Assembly: GCF_027531705.1 (NCBI RefSeq) | Contig: NZ_JAPZSP010000004.1 | Span: 1-64,000 of the forward strand | Reading direction: 5' to 3' | DNA: 64,000 nt | From: Flavobacterium sp. | GTDB taxonomy: Bacteria; Bacteroidota; Bacteroidia; Flavobacteriales; Flavobacteriaceae | Part shown: positions 60,374 through 64,000 of the stretch, one piece after another | Numbering within the stretch: the first letter of the stretch is position 1 | How the letters are laid out: each line of letters opens with the position of its first letter | Notes under the pieces: generated by a model | Database searches by the model: none | Told to the model about the DNA's origin: nothing | What the model saw: the letters and a program-made list of their open reading frames with translations, nothing else | Translations under genes and position numbers: made by a program

Positions 60374-60811
60374 TTACTTCAAATACAAACAATGGTTGTA
60401 GTAATCAATTATTGCTTTTCCTTTTAATAAAACATCTGCGCCGATTATGCCGTGTACGGGTTTGGCTTTGTGTTGTTGCAAGGCTAAATTAACATGTGAC
60501 AAATCAAAAATCACTAAATGAAAAGCTGAATTTTTCCAGCGTCCTAATTGGAGTATGTTATTTTTGGCTAATTGTGTAAACATTCCTGTTGCGCCTGCGC
60601 CCGAAGCTTTAGTTTTGGACTTTCGGGCTTTTAGTTGAAATAATTCGATGCTTTCAAAACCTACACAACTATTGCTTGCGCCTGTGTCTAAAATGAATGT
60701 TCCTTTTATACTATTTATAGTAGCTTTCAAAACCAAATGTTGCGTTTTTGAAACTTTGAAGTTTATTTTTTTGTACTTGTTTTTTCGTAAGGTTTTCTGT
60801 AATTCTTCCAT
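60374..60811 (-). CDS. Retropepsin-like (clan AA) aspartic protease
   Basis: From the ATG at 60811 it has 145 residues; a longer frame would run into a repeat. The active-site motif is 'FILDTGASNSCVG' with Asp42, and the flap/hydrophobic-hydrophobic-Gly motif is 'HGIIGADVLLKGKAIIDY'. These are features of single-domain retropepsin-like proteases, which act as dimers. No signal peptide is visible, so it is likely cytoplasmic. It lies 29 bp downstream of the CHAT protease gene, on the same strand. The joint unit may be a proteolytic module. A degraded copy of the 116-bp repeat separates the two genes. Confidence 0.88.
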   Translation of the reverse strand: MEELQKTLRKNKYKKINFKVSKTQHLVLKATINSIKGTFILDTGASNSCVGFESIELFQLKARKSKTKASGAGATGMFTQLAKNNILQLGRWKNSAFHLVIFDLSHVNLALQQHKAKPVHGIIGADVLLKGKAIIDYYNHCLYLK

Positions 60812-60812
60812 G

Positions 60813-60858
60813 TTTTTTAACCACAAAGCCCACAAAGATTTTACACTAAGTTCACTAT
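60813..60858. repeat. Partial, diverged copy of the 116-bp terminal repeat
   Basis: TTTAACCACAAAGCCCACAA, AGATTTTACACTAAGTTCAC closely follows the first 40 bases of the repeat at 1-116 and 145-260 (mostly G/A and C/A changes). The stop codon (60841-60843) and last six codons of the CHAT gene lie inside it, and the protease gene starts 2 bp beyond its other edge. Confidence 0.8.
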
Positions 60859-63444
60859 GTTTTTATTTTTATTAAAATTCTTTCTGAAAAACAAAAATAG
60901 GAATACCAATCCAACAATACCAACTACAATTGAAATCCACAGAAAATAGTTTGTTGATTCCTTATTTTCCAATGTTCCGTAATAAACAAATGCGCTCCAA
61001 TAATAAGGTGATTTTTTTGCATTGGGAATTCTTGAACTTTTAAGAAAATCTAATTTGGCTTGATGATTGGCTTCAAAATAAGATTTGCCATTTTGAATGT
61101 TTTTATAAAATTTCTCCATAAAAACCGATGTTGTAAAATCGTTTACTTTCCACAAAGAAAATAGTAAATTTTGCGCTCCAGCAAACTGAAATCCGCGTGC
61201 AACACTCATTGCTCCTTCTGCATTGTATAGTTTACCAATTCCGGTTTCGCAAGCACTTAATACAACCAAATCTGGATTGATATTCAAATGATATAATTCA
61301 GAATACATGATTTCTTGTTCGTAAAATCGAATGCTTGCTGGCTCAATAACATCGCCCGATGAAGCATGTGTTGAAAGATGCAATATCGAAAAATTGGTAG
61401 CATTTGAAGAGAAATTTTTAAATGTAGCATTTTGCTTTTCTAAATAAGTTCCTTTGAAATTCTTTTTGATACTCTGCATTTCTTTTTTGGAAAAAGCTAA
61501 TTCTAAAGTCGAATTTTCAAAAACTGGAAAAACACCCAAAATAGTTTCTTTGTCGTGTTTAAAAGGAATTACATTCAAATAAAAAGTGGCTGAATTATTA
61601 TAACCAACGGCAAAATCGTTCAATAAATAATGCATTTTAGCAAAATTTGTTGTCTTGGATTCTTTGGTAATTAAAGTTTCAAAAGGCAAAAAATTCAAAA
61701 TTCCATCGGGAACAATTATTAAGTTTTTGTTAGTAGATTTTGATGGTAATTTTAGCATTTTGTAAACCGAAAAAGCATCTCGATTAAAACTAGCAACATC
61801 ATTAGTAATTTTTTCAGCATTTGAAAAATAATTCAAAAACGAAATAATCTTTGAAGTTGCCTCAAAATTAATTTCTTCAAGTTTTATTTTGTTGTTTTGA
61901 ATAGTGAAAATGTAGATTTTTTCTTGTCCGAAAAAGTATTCAATCATTACCGCTTTGTCATTTTCTAATTTAGAATACAATTCTGAAATTTTGAATGATT
62001 TTTCTTTTTCAATTGGATTAGATTGCTTCGATTTTAAAAGCAACATCAATTCGTTTTGCTTTTTGATGGCTTCATTTATTTTAGAAATATCAGCATATTC
62101 TAGATTTTGTTGTTCTTTGAGAATGGTATTTTTCCAATTTTGCAATTGCTCATAAATTAATTTTTCTTCTTTAGAAATTACTTTATTTTTAGCAATTTCT
62201 TGTTGCAAAACAGCTGATTTTGTTTTTTCTTGCAACTCAAAAGCTTTTTCTAAATAACTGATTTTATTTTCTTTACGAAAAAGCGAATAGTAAATAGCAA
62301 TGCATTTTTCTGTTCGATTTCGATTTCTAATTTGATTGATAATTTTAGAATTTTCATGCATCAAAAGCGACTGTAATAATTCTTCAACATGAAATGAAAG
62401 CGCATAACTTTCCAATGCTTTTTTGGGTTGATTTTCAGCCACAAAAAGTGTTGCTTGTAAATCGAGCGCATCAAGCAAAATCGTTTCAGCATATAATGCG
62501 TTTTTGCTAGGTAAAATTGTTTTAGAATAATTTGGAAGCAATAATTTGAATACATCTGAAATCTTCTTTTTGGCTTCTTGAAATTTTTCTTGACTGAACA
62601 ACATTTTGGCTTCAACCAAAAGAAAACTGGCTTTTTTTCGTGGTTCTATATTTTCAATTTTAGAAAAAATTGCTGAAGCTTTTTCTAAATAATTAATAGC
62701 TTTTGACGGATTATTTTCAAGATACAAACTCGCTAAATTTCTATACGAATTAAAAAGCATTTCACTTTGTGAATCAACCTTTTTTAATTCAACAACTGAC
62801 AATTCAAATGCGTTTTCGGCTTTTTTATAGTTTTTGGAAAGAAAATAATTATTACCCAAATTACTCAACAACTTTCCTTTTTCTGTCGAAGATAATTTCT
62901 CGGTTTTAATCGTTTTTTCTAACAAAATAATAGCTTCATCGATCTTTCCAGTGTTTTGATAAACGTTTGACAGGTTCAAAATTGCTGCTGCTTTTTGTTT
63001 CGAATTTTTATCAATAGAAGCAATATAAAAATACTGTTTTATGGTGTTTTCGGCATTGTCATAATCGCCAACAATAGTGTAAAGATTTCCTAAAGGCTTG
63101 AGACAAGATTCAACAATATCATAATTGGAAAGTTTGTTTTGATCATAAAGTTGCCAAGCTTTTTCATAACTAGAAATTGCTTTTTGTGTTTGTCCAAATT
63201 GATTTTGATAGAAAGCAACATTGCATTTCAAAATAACAAGTGCCAACTTTTCGGTATTTGATTTTACAACAAAACTTTTTTCAGCAATCTCAATTTTATT
63301 GAGGCTTTCAATAGTTGGATTGGCTGCAAAAACTTCAACAGTTTCGTAGATTTTGTTTTCTAAAGTTTTATTGCTTTGTGAAAAAGCAAATTGAACTAAT
63401 AAAAAAAGTAAGACTATTTTCTTCCAACTTCCAACTTCCATCAT
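60841..63444 (-). CDS. TPR-CHAT caspase-like protease, membrane-anchored
   Basis: An 867-residue protein with an N-terminal hydrophobic signal ('KKIVLLFLLVQFAFSQ', residues 8-23). Tetratricopeptide-like helical repeats occupy about 30-460. The C-terminal CHAT domain has the catalytic dyad His693 ('HLSTHASSG') and Cys732 ('VLSACETGIG'), with 'SLWKVNDFTTSVFMEKFY' following. A transmembrane helix (about 833-853) and a basic tail end it. CHAT proteins are caspase-family peptidases. The TPRs probably bind partners, placing the protease in the periplasm side. The first codons (ATGATGGAAGTTGGAAGTTGG) are a tandem GGAAGTT repeat, so the true start is uncertain. It is flanked by a barrel gene and a retropepsin gene. 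Confidence 0.88.
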   Translation of the reverse strand: MMEVGSWKKIVLLFLLVQFAFSQSNKTLENKIYETVEVFAANPTIESLNKIEIAEKSFVVKSNTEKLALVILKCNVAFYQNQFGQTQKAISSYEKAWQLYDQNKLSNYDIVESCLKPLGNLYTIVGDYDNAENTIKQYFYIASIDKNSKQKAAAILNLSNVYQNTGKIDEAIILLEKTIKTEKLSSTEKGKLLSNLGNNYFLSKNYKKAENAFELSVVELKKVDSQSEMLFNSYRNLASLYLENNPSKAINYLEKASAIFSKIENIEPRKKASFLLVEAKMLFSQEKFQEAKKKISDVFKLLLPNYSKTILPSKNALYAETILLDALDLQATLFVAENQPKKALESYALSFHVEELLQSLLMHENSKIINQIRNRNRTEKCIAIYYSLFRKENKISYLEKAFELQEKTKSAVLQQEIAKNKVISKEEKLIYEQLQNWKNTILKEQQNLEYADISKINEAIKKQNELMLLLKSKQSNPIEKEKSFKISELYSKLENDKAVMIEYFFGQEKIYIFTIQNNKIKLEEINFEATSKIISFLNYFSNAEKITNDVASFNRDAFSVYKMLKLPSKSTNKNLIIVPDGILNFLPFETLITKESKTTNFAKMHYLLNDFAVGYNNSATFYLNVIPFKHDKETILGVFPVFENSTLELAFSKKEMQSIKKNFKGTYLEKQNATFKNFSSNATNFSILHLSTHASSGDVIEPASIRFYEQEIMYSELYHLNINPDLVVLSACETGIGKLYNAEGAMSVARGFQFAGAQNLLFSLWKVNDFTTSVFMEKFYKNIQNGKSYFEANHQAKLDFLKSSRIPNAKKSPYYWSAFVYYGTLENKESTNYFLWISIVVGIVGLVFLFLFFRKNFNKNKNIVNLV

Positions 63445-63453
63445 CTAACTAAA

Positions 63454-64000
63454 TTAAAACTTCCAAATAGCATAAAATTGCCAATAATCGGAATCTTGTT
63501 CAAATGATTTGTAATATCTAGCTCCAACACTTGGTCCAATTCTGGCAAAACCAAAAGTCACATCGGCAAAAACACTTGTTTGAATTTCTTTAAATGGTTT
63601 TACCGTTTCTGATGTTGTTTCATTCTTCTTCAAATTTGTAAACTCCAATGTTTCAAACCCTGCTGGACCATCTTGTCTGTAGAAAAACCTTGTTTCAGTT
63701 TCAGTTTCAGTTTTTTGATTCAAATTAGCAGAAAATTGAGGTCCAAAACCAATTCCTATGTAATTATTAACATTATAGCGTAATGAAACAGGCACAATTT
63801 CCATATTACTCTTACTTGTATTTGTTTTGCTAGTTGTTTGCGAAGTTCCTGTTGTAGCAATGGTGCCATTACTTAATGGAATTCCTGGGATATATTCAAC
63901 TGGAACTAATTCTCCTATTTGACTTAAATTCTCATTTTTAAATGTCGTGTAATACAATTCAGATTGCCAATACCATCGATATGATTTATAGGGTGAAATA
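63454..64000 (-). CDS. Outer-membrane beta-barrel protein, 5' end beyond window
   Basis: The frame stays open to the right edge (I-S-P-Y-K-S-Y-R-W-Y-W-Q-S-E-L precede 63957), so the gene starts outside the window and only the C-terminal about 180 residues are seen. They show barrel-type strands ('NMEIVPVSLRYNVNNYIGIGFGPQFSANLNQKTETETET', 'SVFADVTFGFARIGPSVGARYYKSF') and end 'WQFYAIWKF', an outer-membrane barrel C-terminus. It lies 9 bp upstream of the CHAT gene on the same strand, so a barrel-CHAT-retropepsin operon is likely. Confidence 0.8.
   Translation of the reverse strand, partial: ISPYKSYRWYWQSELYYTTFKNENLSQIGELVPVEYIPGIPLSNGTIATTGTSQTTSKTNTSKSNMEIVPVSLRYNVNNYIGIGFGPQFSANLNQKTETETETRFFYRQDGPAGFETLEFTNLKKNETTSETVKPFKEIQTSVFADVTFGFARIGPSVGARYYKSFEQDSDYWQFYAIWKF

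Overview
The window looks like chromosome of a Flavobacterium-type member of the Bacteroidota. Evidence for this is the low GC content, TAnnTTTG promoter -7 elements (several with a TTG 18-20 bp upstream), proteins with type IX secretion (T9SS) C-terminal tails, a short 348-residue NuoG, atpD-atpC standing apart from other ATP synthase genes, and lipoprotein, DUF3108 and DUF3078 families typical of the group. No phage, insertion sequence or CRISPR array was seen.

Layout. 1-4.5 kb: a 116-bp direct repeat, an NTF2-like lipoprotein, a threonine dehydrogenase, a saccharopine-dehydrogenase-family enzyme and two envelope proteins. 4.6-9.0 kb: DUF423 protein, PEP carboxykinase and a T9SS adhesin-like protein followed by a remnant of the pckA 3' end. 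9.1-11.0 kb: atpC and atpD. 11.2-13.4 kb: an SOS-type umuC-umuD pair in inverted order and a lipocalin-like lipoprotein. 13.6-27.2 kb: a complete 14-gene complex I operon (nuoA to nuoN, minus strand), interrupted by a four-helix-bundle IVS-like gene between nuoM and nuoN and by several palindromic spacers. 27.4-31.5 kb: cold-shock protein, aspS, a lipoprotein and a DUF3078 protein. 31.5-38.8 kb: TetR-TolC-adaptor-RND efflux operon plus a YceI-like gene, both behind copies of the same palindromic operator. 39-42.3 kb: polyprenyl synthase, a small unknown protein, PhoD-like phosphatase and a beta-barrel. 42.4-47.2 kb: sucA and sucB of 2-oxoglutarate dehydrogenase, split by a MntA-HepT (MNT-HEPN) toxin-antitoxin pair. 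47.3-51.4 kb: MFS exporter, tRNA-Leu(CAA) with a duplicated 3' end, prs, rplY and an HD hydrolase. 51.5-60.3 kb: LRR T9SS protein, mfd, a lipoprotein, an Lrp regulator and a second T9SS protein. 60.4-64 kb: retropepsin-like protease, TPR-CHAT protease and a beta-barrel cut by the window edge.

The core genes give a respiratory and central-carbon picture: 2-oxoglutarate dehydrogenase, PEP carboxykinase, complex I and F1 subunits. Accessory genes sit at the boundaries of these core genes.

Two patterns are not explained by the gene list. (1) Several accessory genes or spacers are bracketed by short, diverged direct repeats of the neighbouring gene's boundary: pckA 3' end, sucB 5' end, tRNA-Leu 3' end with terminator, tetR promoter-operator, and the nuoN terminator. 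This suggests repeated insertion by homology-assisted illegitimate recombination. (2) A structured element occurs in three diverged copies, each just after a stop codon and always in the same orientation to that gene. All coordinates and base comparisons were made by eye.
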